In this document: piece after piece, positions 38,451 through 48,581 of the stretch
How positions within the stretch are numbered: the stretch's first letter is position 1
Layout of the letters: each line of letters opens with the position of its first letter
From: Verrucomicrobiota bacterium
GTDB lineage: Bacteria; Verrucomicrobiota; Verrucomicrobiia; Limisphaerales; UBA9464
Reading direction: 5' to 3'
NCBI GenBank assembly: GCA_016871615.1
Contig: VHCX01000011.1
Span: 1 to 64,000 of the forward strand
DNA length: 64,000 nt
Notes under the pieces: model-generated
What the model was told of the DNA's origin: nothing
Seen by the model: the letters and a program-made list of their open reading frames with translations, nothing else
Database searches by the model: none
Position numbers and translations under genes: made by a program

Positions 38451-41150
38451 ATGGCAAGACGGTGCAAGTCCATCCGAGGGGCCCGGTGGCGGGGCCTGCT
38501 GCGGTTCGCGGGCGGCTGGCTGATCCCTTGGATCAGCCTTGGCCTGGTCGCGATCCTGCCCTGCCGTGCGCTGGAGAGGTCGTTCTGGGACGGTGGAAAC
38601 ATCCCCCTCCGGCCCGCTGCCGGCCCCTGGGCCCTCGAGGAGGACTTCCCGGGCCTCGACTACATGCCGGCAATTGTCGGCTTCGCCACCGCCCCCGGGC
38701 AGACCGGCCGGATCGTCCTCATCGGCATGGGTGGGGTGGCCCATGAGGTGACCCTCGCTGCCGCGCGTCCGGCGGGTGCCGGGGTCGGGCCGACCCACCG
38801 GGTCTTTCTCGACCTGTCCCGGAAGGTCTTCTTCGGCCAGGAGTCGGGCCTCCTGGGCATGGCGTTCCATCCCGGGTTCCAGACCAACGGCTGGGTCTTC
38901 GTCTATTACTGCTCCCGCGAGGGATCCGGCGGGCCGACCGCCTCGTTCAACCGTTTGTCGCGTTTCACGGTGCCCCCGGGCGGCGACGGGCTTCCCGACC
39001 CGGACTCGGAGGTGGTGCTCTTCTACCAGCCGGATCCCGGTCCCAACCACAACGGCGGGTGCCTGGCCTTCGGGCCGGAGGGCTACCTCTATGTCTCGGT
39101 CGGCGACGGGAGCCTGTCGGACGACCGGGTGACCCAGCGGCTCGACGCCGGGTTCTTCGGCGGGATCCTCCGGCTCGACGTCGACCGCCGGCCCGGCAAC
39201 CGGCCGCCCAATCCGGGCTTCGGGGTCAACCCCGAGGCGTATGCCATCCCGGCCGACAACCCCTTCGTCGGGATTTCCCGCCACACCGTGGGGGATCGCA
39301 TGGTGTGGGACGGGTCGAACCCGTCGGCGCTGCGCACCGAATTCTTCGCCCTTGGCCTACGCAATCCGTGGCAGTTCAGCTTCGACCCGCTCACTGGCGA
39401 ACTCTGGTGCAATGACGTCGGTTTTGGTTCCCGCGAGGAGATCAACCGGATCCGCAGGGGTGCGAACTACGGCTGGCCGTGGTGGGAGGGGACCATGGCG
39501 ACGACCGAGCCGGAGGTGGACGGCATGGCGCTCCCTGAATTCGAGTACACCCACTTCTCCGGTCGGAAGGCGATCACGGCGAGCCACTTCCAGCGAGGGA
39601 CCCGGTATCCCGGGCTCGACGGGACCTACCTCTTCGCCGACTGGTCGGGGGACATCGGGGTGCTGCGTCCGGGGGAACCGGGTGAGCCGGAGGTCGAGTG
39701 GATCGCCAGCCTGCCGGGCGTGATCGCCTTCGGCTCCGATCCCCGGGACGGGTCCCTGCTGCTGACCTCGGGGTCTGGCCGCATCCATCGTCTTGTCCAC
39801 CGTCCCGTCACGACCGGTCAACCGTGGCCCGCGCGCCTGTCCGAGGCCGGCCTTTTTTCCGACCTTCGGGCCCTCACCCCGAGGCCCGGCCTCGTCCCCT
39901 ACCAAATCAACGCCCCCTTCTGGTCCGACCATGCGATCAAACGCCGATGGTTCGCCCTTCCCGGCGACGATTCGGTGATGGTCTTCCGCCGGGACGAACC
40001 GTGGACCTTCCCCGAGGGAACGGTGTGGGTGAAGCACTTCGACCGGCCCTACTTCCGGCCCGACACGATGCTCTATCCCCTGGAGACGCGGGTGCTCGTC
40101 CAGACGGCCGACGGCGTGTCCGGGGCGACCTACCGCTGGAACGATGACGGGAGTGATGCCGATCTGGTCCCGCCCGAGGGGGCCGACGCCACCTTCTACT
40201 GCTGGACGCCGACCGAATTGACCACGCAGCTCTGGCGTTTCCCGGGGCGGACCGAATGCCTCTCCTGTCACACCCGGTCGGGTGGCGGTCCAGCCGGATT
40301 CCACACGGCCCAGCTCAACCGCCCGATCCGCGACGGCGTGACCCTCGTCTCGCAGCTCGACGCGTGGGCCGCCGCCGGTTGCTTCGAGGAGCCGTTGGTG
40401 CGGACCCACCAGATGCCGGCCCTGGTGTCGCCGACCGACGGGTCCCAGAGTCTTGAGAAGCGGGTGAGGGCCTACCTCGACTCCAACTGCGCCTCCTGCC
40501 ACCGGCCCGGCGGCCTCACGCGCACCCCTTGGGAAGCCCGCATCGGAACGGCCCTGGACCGCATGGGCCTCATCGGGGTCGCACCCTCGGCATCGTCGGT
40601 GGCTGGCGCGAGGGTGTTGGTGGATCCGGGGCATCCGGAGAATTCCGTGCTGTTCCAGCGGGTCGCCCGGCTTGGCGAGTTCCACATGCCTCCGCTGGCG
40701 ACCTCCGAGATCGACACCGCAGCCGTGGAACTGCTTCGCCGGTGGATCGCCGATGAACTGCCTCAGCGCCGGGGGTACGACGACTGGGCGGCCCGGTGGC
40801 TTCCGGCGCCATGGGACCACCTGCGGTCCCCGCTGCTGGATCCCGACGGGGACGGCCTCGACAACTTTACGGAATACCTCCTGGCGGAGGGGCCTCTGAG
40901 CCCGGTCCGGAGTTGGCGCCCGGAGATCCTGCGCGAAGGGGTTGGGGGTGGTTTCGCCCTCGGCTTCAACCGTTGGGCGGGACGGCGCTTCGAGGTGGAA
41001 TGGGCGTCGGAGGTCGGTCCGTCGGCCCGCTGGAGTCGGCTGGAGGTCGAGGAGAACGATCCCAGGGCCAGGTCCGGGGACTCCCGGGCGATGATCCCGC
41101 TCCCCGACGGCCCGACCCGGTTCTACCGGGTGAGCGTCGCCGGCGAGTGA
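38451..41150 (+). CDS. PQQ-type glucose/sorbosone dehydrogenase beta-propeller fused to cytochrome c-like region
   Basis: [27 protein letters not shown]...[23 protein letters not shown]...[24 protein letters not shown]; later [11 protein letters not shown] and CASCHRPGG. Confidence 0.87.
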   Translation: MARRCKSIRGARWRGLLRFAGGWLIPWISLGLVAILPCRALERSFWDGGNIPLRPAAGPWALEEDFPGLDYMPAIVGFATAPGQTGRIVLIGMGGVAHEVTLAAARPAGAGVGPTHRVFLDLSRKVFFGQESGLLGMAFHPGFQTNGWVFVYYCSREGSGGPTASFNRLSRFTVPPGGDGLPDPDSEVVLFYQPDPGPNHNGGCLAFGPEGYLYVSVGDGSLSDDRVTQRLDAGFFGGILRLDVDRRPGNRPPNPGFGVNPEAYAIPADNPFVGISRHTVGDRMVWDGSNPSALRTEFFALGLRNPWQFSFDPLTGELWCNDVGFGSREEINRIRRGANYGWPWWEGTMATTEPEVDGMALPEFEYTHFSGRKAITASHFQRGTRYPGLDGTYLFADWSGDIGVLRPGEPGEPEVEWIASLPGVIAFGSDPRDGSLLLTSGSGRIHRLVHRPVTTGQPWPARLSEAGLFSDLRALTPRPGLVPYQINAPFWSDHAIKRRWFALPGDDSVMVFRRDEPWTFPEGTVWVKHFDRPYFRPDTMLYPLETRVLVQTADGVSGATYRWNDDGSDADLVPPEGADATFYCWTPTELTTQLWRFPGRTECLSCHTRSGGGPAGFHTAQLNRPIRDGVTLVSQLDAWAAAGCFEEPLVRTHQMPALVSPTDGSQSLEKRVRAYLDSNCASCHRPGGLTRTPWEARIGTALDRMGLIGVAPSASSVAGARVLVDPGHPENSVLFQRVARLGEFHMPPLATSEIDTAAVELLRRWIADELPQRRGYDDWAARWLPAPWDHLRSPLLDPDGDGLDNFTEYLLAEGPLSPVRSWRPEILREGVGGGFALGFNRWAGRRFEVEWASEVGPSARWSRLEVEENDPRARSGDSRAMIPLPDGPTRFYRVSVAGE

Positions 41151-41292
41151 GCCTCTGGGCGGGTCCGCCGGTCTGGCGAGCCGGCCGACGTGCGCCGTCC
41201 CGCCACACCGCGCCGTCGCACGGTCGCAACGGGTCGGGGATCGGTTGACCTCGGGTGCCGAATGGGATCAATATGGGCCAATATCTCCCGAC

Positions 41293-42072
41293 ATGAGCCC
41301 GAAATACCAGAAGGCATCTGATCCGTCGGCCTTCACGCTGATCGAGCTGCTGGTGGTCATCGCCATCATCGCGATCCTTGCCGGCATGCTCCTGCCCGCC
41401 CTCGCGAAGGCCAGGTCCGCGGCCCTCAAGACCCTCTGCGCCAGCAACCAGCGCCAATGGGGCATCGCGGTGAACCTCTACGCCAGCGACAACGAGGACC
41501 GCTTCCCGGACAACACCGACGGCACCGGCCTGAGCTGGCTGGGTCTGAACGCGAAGAACTTCACCGACAAGTACCTGATGAAGAACCAGGCCCCCCGGTC
41601 GCGCAACGACCGCAAGGCGGCCAACCATGTGCTCTTCTGCCCGACCGACCAGTGGAACCGTCAGGCCGACGCCTGGAGCTACTCGGTCAATGTCAGCCGG
41701 CCAGTCTTCATCGGTTACTTCTTCCTGCCCGGACGCGTCGACGGGGCCTGGGACTACAATTCCGACGGCCTCGGCGCGTGGCACTACCGGAAGAAGCTCG
41801 GCGGCGAGTTCTCGGCGGCGCCGATCGTCATCGACCGGCTTCAGGGACATGGTGCCCACTCGACCAACATCCTCCATCCGGACATCAAGTGGATCATGCC
41901 CGAGAACGGCCGCCCGACCCGCACGGCCAACCATGCCGGCGCCCGGGGCGTGCCGACCGGTGGCAACTTCCTCTTCGAGGACGGCCATGTGCAGTGGATC
42001 CAGTCGCGGGGCGTCACCTTGGGATCGAGCCAGAGCCAGTGGCAGTGTTTCTACGGCATCCGACTGCCCTAG
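41293..42072 (+). CDS. Prepilin-type N-terminal domain protein (pseudopilin-like) with DGH motif
   Basis: [74 protein letters not shown]...[13 protein letters not shown]; ends TAG. Confidence 0.88.
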   Translation: MSPKYQKASDPSAFTLIELLVVIAIIAILAGMLLPALAKARSAALKTLCASNQRQWGIAVNLYASDNEDRFPDNTDGTGLSWLGLNAKNFTDKYLMKNQAPRSRNDRKAANHVLFCPTDQWNRQADAWSYSVNVSRPVFIGYFFLPGRVDGAWDYNSDGLGAWHYRKKLGGEFSAAPIVIDRLQGHGAHSTNILHPDIKWIMPENGRPTRTANHAGARGVPTGGNFLFEDGHVQWIQSRGVTLGSSQSQWQCFYGIRLP

Positions 42073-42250
42073 CCGGCTAGCGCCCCGGGTCCCCGTCGGC
42101 GACGGAGGATGCCGCCACACCCCAAGGCTCGGCGCCCCCGGGACCCGTCGACCGTGCGCCCCGCAACCCGCACCCCCGCCCGCCCGGCAGACCGCAAACA
42201 TCCCTTGTCTTGGTGGTGGATCCGGTCAAAGGATGTCGAAAAGTCCTGTC

Positions 42251-43111
42251 ATGCGCTTCGGAATCAACACCTTCCTGTTCACCTCCCCCTTCACGACCGA
42301 CTCGGTCCGGCTATTCCCCAAGTTCAAGAAGTGGGGCTTCGACACCCTCGAGCTGCCCATCGAGGCGCCCGAGCACATCGACCCGGCCAAGGTCCGCGCC
42401 GCCGCCGACAAGCATGGCCTGGCCATCGGCAGCCTCTGCGCCTGCATGGGTCCGGGGCGTGATTTCCGGGGCACGCCCGAGGAGCAGGCCACGGCCTTGA
42501 CCTACGTGCGCACGCTCATCGACCAGGCGGTGATCCTGGGCTGTCCCTCCATCATCGGCCCGATCTACTCGGTGGTGGGCCGCATCGGCGCCCACACCGA
42601 CGCCGAGAAGAAGGAGCACTTCGCCCTCGTCGTGAAGAACCTCAAGCCCCTGGCCAAGTACGCCGAGTCGAAGGGCGTGACGCTGTGCATCGAGCCGCTC
42701 AACCGCTTCGAGACCGACTTCCTCAACACCTGCGACCAGGGCCTCAAGCTGGTCAAGGCCGTCGGGTCCAAGGCCGTGAAGCTGCACCTCGACACGTTCC
42801 ACATGAACATCGAGGAGAAGAACCAAGCCGCCGCCATCAAGAAGGCCGGACTGCTCCTGGCGCATTTCCATGCCTGCGGCACCGACCGTGGCACCCCCGG
42901 CAACGACTCGCTCGACTGGAAGCCCATCGTCGCGGCCCTCAAGTCGATCCGGTACTCCGGCGACGTGGTCATCGAAAGCTTCACCACCGACGTCAAGGTC
43001 ATCGCCCGCGCCGCGGCCATCTGGCGTCGCATGGAGCCCACGCGCGACGAGATCGCCGTCAAGGGCCTGCAGAACCTGCACCGCCTGTTCAAGGTCGAGA
43101 AGAAGAAGTGA
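42251..43111 (+). CDS. Sugar phosphate isomerase/epimerase (TIM-barrel, tagatose 3-epimerase-like)
   Basis: MRFGINTFLFTSPFTTDSVRLFPKFKKWGFDTLELPIEAPEHI...GVTLCIEPLNRFETDFLNTCDQGLKLV...VKLHLDTFHMNIEEKN...GDVVIESF. Confidence 0.92.
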   Translation: MRFGINTFLFTSPFTTDSVRLFPKFKKWGFDTLELPIEAPEHIDPAKVRAAADKHGLAIGSLCACMGPGRDFRGTPEEQATALTYVRTLIDQAVILGCPSIIGPIYSVVGRIGAHTDAEKKEHFALVVKNLKPLAKYAESKGVTLCIEPLNRFETDFLNTCDQGLKLVKAVGSKAVKLHLDTFHMNIEEKNQAAAIKKAGLLLAHFHACGTDRGTPGNDSLDWKPIVAALKSIRYSGDVVIESFTTDVKVIARAAAIWRRMEPTRDEIAVKGLQNLHRLFKVEKKK

Positions 43112-43115
43112 TCCC

Positions 43116-43154
43116 GGGATGGGATGGGGATGGGGTCGGGGTCGGGGTCGGGGG
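43116..43154 (+). repeat. G-run array with G-quadruplex potential
   Basis: gggatgggatggggatggggtcggggtcggggtcggggg: eight G-runs in 39 nt between convergent genes. Confidence 0.85.
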
Positions 43155-43227
43155 CCGTCCTGGGACGGAGGTGGGCGTGGGCGTAGGTCTGGGCCTGGGG
43201 CCTCGGCTTGCGCCGGAGCCCCGGGGC

Positions 43228-44514
43228 TCAGTTCACGTAGACCAGCAGGACCGGAGCGAGGGTCTCGAGCTGGTGGTGGTTTCGGATGGCCTCGACCTGG
43301 GCCGCGGTGAGGATCTGGCCGGCCGGGGCCAGCAGCATGCCCCCGGTGGTCTTGACGCCCGCCGCGAGGGTCATGCCCGCCTCAAGCTCGCCCGGCGGGA
43401 TCTCCCGCTCCTGACGGGGCAGCGAGGCCTGGGGCAGGGCCCGCAGCAGGGTGCGCACCGCCTCGGGATCGAATCGCCAGCCGCTGCCCAGGGTCACGGC
43501 CTCGACCGCCTCGGCGTGGGGCCTGGGCAGCTCGGCGTAGGCCACCGCGACGGCGAGGATGCGGGACAACCACGGGATCTCCTTGCCGGCCAGCCGGTCC
43601 GGGTAGCCACGTCCGTCGAACTGCTCGTGGTGTCCCCGGATCACCCTGCCCACCGGCTGGAGGTGCACCACGAAGTCCACGAGTTCCTCGCCGAGGACCG
43701 GGTGCTGCTCGATCTACGCCTGCTCGCCGGGGGTGAGCTTCTCGGTCTTGTTCAGCCACTTGCGGATGAGGCCCCGCGGCGTGCCCACCAGGCCGATGTC
43801 GTGCAGCCAGGCCGCCAGTTCCAGCGTCTGGCGCTCGGACTCCGGCAGCTTGAGGGTGTCGGCCATCGCCCGGCACAGGCCGAACACGCGGCGGGCCTGC
43901 GTGCCGAGGGTCGGGTGGAAGGACTGCAGCACCTTGAGGCAGAGCTGGACCGAGTGGTGCAGGTTGAGTTCGAGGGCCGAGTTGAGTTCGACCAGCCGCC
44001 GGCGGTGCTCCGCCTCGGCGTTGGCCCTCGATTCCAAGGCCTGGTTGAGCGACACGAGCTGCTCGTTCATCGCCAGCGTCGTGGCCTGCAGCAAGGTGTT
44101 GCGCACGATCAGCTCATGGCGTTGCACCGCGTTGCGGACGGTGGCCAGGAGTTCCTCGCGGATCCAGGGCTTCACGATGAAGCGGTAGATCTCGCCCTTG
44201 TTGATGGCGTCGATGACCGTGTCGAGGCTCAGCACGGCCGTGATGAGGATGCGGGTCGCGTCGGGCTGGATCTGCTTGGCCCGGGAGAGGAAGTCCAGAC
44301 CGGTCATCCCCGGCATCTGGTAGTCGGAGATGATCACCGCGAAGGCCTCCTCCTGGAGCGCCTTCAAGGCCTCCTCGGGCGAGGCGCAGGCGGTGACGCC
44401 GTAGCGCTCGCGGCGCAGGGTCTCGCGCAGGGCGATCCGCACGATGTCCTCGTCGTCGAGGACGAGGATCTGCTTCAGCGACGGTTCCAGGCTGGGTTTG
44501 GCAGGGGGTTTCAT
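43228..44514 (-). pseudogene. Response regulator with HD-GYP domain, interrupted by one in-frame TAG (43714..43716)
   Basis: REC: QILVLDDEDIVRIAL...VIISDYQMPGMTGLDFL...YRFIVKPW; HD part LAAWLHDIGLVGTP; ...KLTPGEQA*IEQHPVLGEELVDFVV...HHEQFDGRGYPDRLAGKEIP in the same frame (43714-43228=486, divisible by 3). Confidence 0.8.
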
Positions 44515-46457
44515 CGGCCGGGAGGGTGGTCGAACAGATCCTTGAGCCTGCTCTGGATCTCGGTTTCCTGCAGGTCGGAGGGCAGGGTGAGGTGCGCGTC
44601 CTTCAGCCAGTCCACCGGGATCTCGTCCTCGTTGCGGCCGATGATCTGCAGGATCGACCGCACCGGTGGCCGGCGCTGCCGGACCTCTCGGAGAAGTCGG
44701 CCGATGCGTTCCGGGGCGTCCGCTGCGACCTGCACGAGCACGCCGTCGAACTTGTAGTCCATCGACTCGAGGGCGCCAAGAGCCTGGTCCTCGCGGTTCT
44801 CGGTGACGACGAAGAGCCCGGCCCGCCGGAGCGTGTCCACCGTCGTGTCGAGCGACCTCCCGGCGGGCCCGACCACGAGCAGGGTGCGGCGCCGGCGCTC
44901 CTCGTCCTCATGGACCCGCTCCTGCTCGGAGAAGTCGGCCTCCGGCAGCCAGATGCGGAAGGTGGTGCCCTGGCCCTCGACCGACTCCACGGAGATCGCC
45001 CCATGGTGCTTCTCGACGAAGAGGCGGGCGTTGTAGAGGCCCAGCCCGGATCCCCGGTTCACCGGCTTGGTGGTGAAGAACGGGTCGAAGATCGTGCCGA
45101 GGTGGCGCTCCGGGATGCCGACCCCGTTGTCGCGCACGGCGACACAGATGGCCGGCAGCCTCGGGAAGGTGCCCTGCAGGTGCGCCGGGCTTTCCGGTTC
45201 GGTGATGCGGTGGGTGGTGCACCACAGGTGCCCGTTGTGGGGCATGGCGTCCGAGGCGTTCATGATCAGGTTCAGGAACACCTGGCGCAGCTCCACCGAA
45301 TCCACGTAGACCGGCAGCGCCTTCGGGGTCAGCCCCGACTCGAAGCGGATGCGCCTGGGCAGGGTCTTGCGGACCAGTTCCAGCAGGTCGCTCACCTGCT
45401 GGTTGAGGTCGTGGTAGCCGCATTCGCCGAGGCGGCCCTGGTGCAGGCTCAGGACCCTGCGGACCAGCGCGCTGGCCTGCAGGGCGTTGCGCTTGATCAG
45501 GCCCAGGCTCTCGTGCAGCGGGTCGTCCGCAATCTCGGCGGGCTCGAGGGTCTCGGCCAGCGCATGGATGCCGGCGAGGATGTTGCCGAAATCATGGGCC
45601 ATGCCCATGGTCAGGGTGGCAATCGTGTCGCGCCTGGCCGTCGAGCTGAGCCGTCGCTCGGCGATGGTCTGCCGGGAGACGTCCATCCAGTTGCCCTCGA
45701 AGCCCAGCAACAGGCCGCCGTCGGTCCGCAGGGCCTGCCGGTGCTCCAGGATGTAGGCCACGCGGCCGGTGCGGGCGTGGCGGATGCGGAAGTGGGCGCT
45801 CAGGCCGCCCTCGCTGCGGAGCGCCCGCCGGATGTGGCTCTGGACCCCGGCGAGGTCCCCCTCGTGGATGGCGTTCCAGAAGACGTCGGACCGTTGGAGG
45901 AATTCCGACAGCGGGACGCCGGTCAGTTCCTCCAGCCGCGGGCTGGCGTAGTGGAACGACATGTCGCTGCGCTGGTTGAAGATGACCCCGGGCCAGCGCC
46001 TCATGAGGTTGTCCACCTCCGCCTCGGCCTTGAGCAGCCGGAGCCGGAGCTGCTGGTTGGCCTCGTCGCCAGGACCCGCCTGCGGCCAGGAGTCCTCCTC
46101 CAGGCGGGGCAGCGGCGGCGCGATGGACTCGATGTGGGCGAAGAGCCCCCCGGGAGCGCGGCCTCCCGACAGGCGGACCCCGGCGTCGGGATGGTCCGGG
46201 TGCCCGGGCAGGTCCGCAGTGCGGAATTCCTCCTCCGAGGCCAGCCACTATCCCACCGGGTCCTCCCAGTCGGCACACCGGTGGGTCAGGATCGATTGCC
46301 ACGGTCGGCCCGCCAGCGTGCCCGGGGTCTCGCCGAGCCAGCGGGCGAGGGGTTCATTGACCGACACGATCCGCCCCCCTGGGTCGAGCACGGCCAGCCC
46401 ACCGGTCAGCCAGTCGGATCTGGGCCGGTCGGGAGGGTGTTCGGGCATCGGTTCCAT
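44511..46457 (-). pseudogene. PAS-domain sensor histidine kinase with degenerate C-terminal receiver, interrupted by one in-frame TAG (46248..46250)
   Basis: MEPMPEHPPDRPRSDWLTGGLAVLDPGGRIVSVNEPLARWLGETPGTLAGRPWQSILTHRCADWEDPVG*WLASEEEFRTADLPGHPDHPDAGVRL... continues in frame (46248-44511=1737, divisible by 3) into MAHDFGNILAG, LRQVFLNLIMNASDAMP, VRDNGVGIP, GSGLGLYNARLFVEKHHG. ATGA overlap with the response regulator. Confidence 0.8.
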
Positions 46458-46649
46458 CTGGGGGCCATCGGCAGGCGGTCTGCACAGGTTTAGGGGGACC
46501 CGGGCCGATTGTCAGTCCGGGATTCTCCGAGATTTTCCAGGCGGCACCCCCCTAGCCGGGGCGGCTTGTCCGGTCCGGGGATTCTTCGGCGGGGTCATCG
46601 GGCGCAACTTTGCGGCGCGACCGGTTTTCTCCTCGGCCACAGACGCCTG

Positions 46650-47288
46650 ATGCAGCCGCCCCCTCCACCCTCCGATCCCGGTCCTGCGCCCGGCCAGCCC
46701 CGGGGGCGGCCGTTGCGGGAGGATTGGCTGGACGAGGTGGCCCGGCGGCGAATGCCGGCCGACGAGGCCGCCCGTTGGCGCCTGGAACTTTCCGGCAGGC
46801 CCTCCGAGGCGAGATGCCTCGACGAGGAACTGGCGCTCAATGCACTGCTCGATGCCCTGCCCCGGCCCTCCGCGTCGCCGGGGTTCACGGACGGAGTCCT
46901 CCGGGAGATCCGTTCCAACCCGGCCCGGGAGTCCGCCCGCTCCCGATGGGTTGCCCAAATCGAGGGGGTCTTCCGGGGACGGTTCCGGGGCGGCCTGCCC
47001 CCGCAGGATGGCTTCGGTCCCTCCGACCTCCTGCGCTGGATGGCCCGGCCCGCGACCTCGGTCCTGGCGGTCCTGGCGGTCCTGGCGGTCTCGCTTTCCT
47101 GGGGATGGGATCGTCTGCAGGTCCAGCGGCATGGGGCCATGGCCCGGACGGCGGCCGAATGGTCCGGGGCGGCGGCAATGCCTGGCGTGGCGGTCCTCCG
47201 GGATTTCGAGGCCATCCGGCTGCTCGAGACCCGCTCGGCCCCTGACGATGTCGCCCTCCTCCAGGTGCTCCGCGACGAGGCGCCATGA
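46650..47288 (+). CDS. Single-TM protein resembling a PVC anti-sigma-like partner of DUF3106 genes, unknown function
   Basis: REDWLDEVARRRMPADEAARWRLELSGRPSEARCLDEELALNALLDALPRP...; TM ATSVLAVLAVLAVSLSWGW; ATGA overlap with next gene. Confidence 0.7.
   Translation: MQPPPPPSDPGPAPGQPRGRPLREDWLDEVARRRMPADEAARWRLELSGRPSEARCLDEELALNALLDALPRPSASPGFTDGVLREIRSNPARESARSRWVAQIEGVFRGRFRGGLPPQDGFGPSDLLRWMARPATSVLAVLAVLAVSLSWGWDRLQVQRHGAMARTAAEWSGAAAMPGVAVLRDFEAIRLLETRSAPDDVALLQVLRDEAP
47060..47090. repeat. 9-bp tandem repeat ggtcctggc x3.4 inside the TM-coding segment
   Basis: ggtcctggcggtcctggcggtcctggcggtc, encodes VLAVLAVLAV. Confidence 0.85.
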
Positions 47289-48379
47289 GACCCTCTCGGC
47301 TCCATCGATCGGGGGCAGTGTCCCAGGTCCGAAGAGCGACGCCGCGAAAACCGCTCCTCCGGACCACTCTCCTCCGGACCACACGTATTGGGACCGCACT
47401 GATTGGGACCTTGGGGGCGTTCGGTTCTCCGGTGCGCGCCCAGACGCCTCCGGTCCCCGCGCTGCCGCCCCTGCCATCGTCCCGGCCGGCCCCCCCGATG
47501 CCGGCACAGGCCACGCTGCCGCCGGTCCCGGCGGTCAAGACGCCCACCGACCGCTTCCGGGACCTGCTGGCGGCCGGACCGGAGCAGCGCGAGGCCCTGC
47601 TGGCCCGCAAGTCCCCGGCGGCCCGGGCCCTGATCGAGTCCAAGCTGCGCGAGTTCGGGGCGCTGCGTCCCGACGAGCGTGAGATCCGCCTGCGGTTGGC
47701 CCAGTTCCAGGACGCCCTTTCGACCCTGCTTCCGCTGCCGCCCCAGGAGCGCCGGGCGCAATGGGCGTCGGTGTCCGCCGAGGACCTCCCGATGCTCGAG
47801 GAGCGCCTGGCGGCCTGGGACCAGTTGCCCGAGGCCGAGCGACGCGATCTGCTCGAGAGCGAGCGTCGCCTGTCGTGGTTCGTGCGCCAGGGCGAGGTGC
47901 ATCCCGACCGCCAGCGGGTGGAGGCCTACATGGCATCGCTGCCGCCGGCCGCCCAGCGGGCCGCCCGCGAGCAGTTGGAGCGCTGGCTGGCCTTGTCTCC
48001 TGCCGAGCGCGGCCGCAAGGCCGCCGCGTTCTCCCGGTTCTTCGACCTCACCCCGGCCGAGCGGCAGGCGGCCTTGCGCACGCTCTCCGAGACCGAGCGC
48101 CGGCAGATGGAGCGCGCCTTGGCCGACTTCTCGGCCCTGTCGTCCGAGGAGAGGTCCCGCTGCGTGAGCGCCTTCCGGCGCTTCGAGGCGATGGACCCGG
48201 CCGAGCGCGAGCAGTTCCTGCGCAAGGCCGAGCGTTGGAAGGCCATGAGCCCCAACGACCGCGCCGCCTGGCGTCGCCTGGTCGAGCGCTCGCTCATTCC
48301 CCAGAGGCGTCCGCCGTTCCCGGCCGACGATTCCATGCTCGCCTCGCCCGGTTCGCCGCCAATTCCCCCGCCGCGCTGA
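47285..48379 (+). CDS. DUF3106 domain protein
   Basis: Repeated motifs ...LSPAERGRKAAAFSRFFDLTPAERQAALRTLSETERRQMERALADFSALSSEERSRCVSAFRRFEAMDPAEREQFLRKAERWKAMSPNDR. Confidence 0.88.
   Translation: MRPSRLHRSGAVSQVRRATPRKPLLRTTLLRTTRIGTALIGTLGAFGSPVRAQTPPVPALPPLPSSRPAPPMPAQATLPPVPAVKTPTDRFRDLLAAGPEQREALLARKSPAARALIESKLREFGALRPDEREIRLRLAQFQDALSTLLPLPPQERRAQWASVSAEDLPMLEERLAAWDQLPEAERRDLLESERRLSWFVRQGEVHPDRQRVEAYMASLPPAAQRAAREQLERWLALSPAERGRKAAAFSRFFDLTPAERQAALRTLSETERRQMERALADFSALSSEERSRCVSAFRRFEAMDPAEREQFLRKAERWKAMSPNDRAAWRRLVERSLIPQRRPPFPADDSMLASPGSPPIPPPR
47354..47410. repeat. Two consecutive 15-bp-period tandem repeats in the N-terminal coding region of the DUF3106 gene
   Basis: ctcctccggaccact/ctcctccggaccaca then attgggaccgcactg/attgggacc; encodes LLRTTLLRTTRIGTALIGT. 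Confidence 0.8.
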
Positions 48380-48581
48380 GCCAACGGGCCCCAGAGGCCC
48401 CAGAGGCCCCAAGGTTTTGGCGTGGGATCACTTCCGGCCGGAGCGTTCCAGGTGACCCGCAGCGGCCATGGCAACGCGGGTCGGGCAGAGGGGCAAGGCC
48501 GCCTCCCCCCGGGTTTTTTCGCAGCCCCACGCACGGCAATTGGATTGCGGTTTCGGCCCCGGTCGAGTCGGGTTACGGCGC

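Noticed and set aside
41245-41274. Promoter TTGACC-N18-CAATAT upstream of the third pseudopilin
   Set aside because: The -10 matches consensus at only about 3 of 6 positions; too weak to call.
42685-44757. 690-aa plus-strand ORF
   Set aside because: Runs antisense through the HD-GYP regulator and out of frame in the isomerase; low-complexity Arg/Gly/Val content.
43714-46250. Genome-wide reassignment of TAG as a sense codon
   Set aside because: Several ordinary full-length genes in this window end in TAG at the expected family end: uxaA (248..250), PLD-like (11735..11737), NUDIX (31610..31612), pseudopilin (42072), pheA (60512), RlmD-like (61795). Standard code is the better default.
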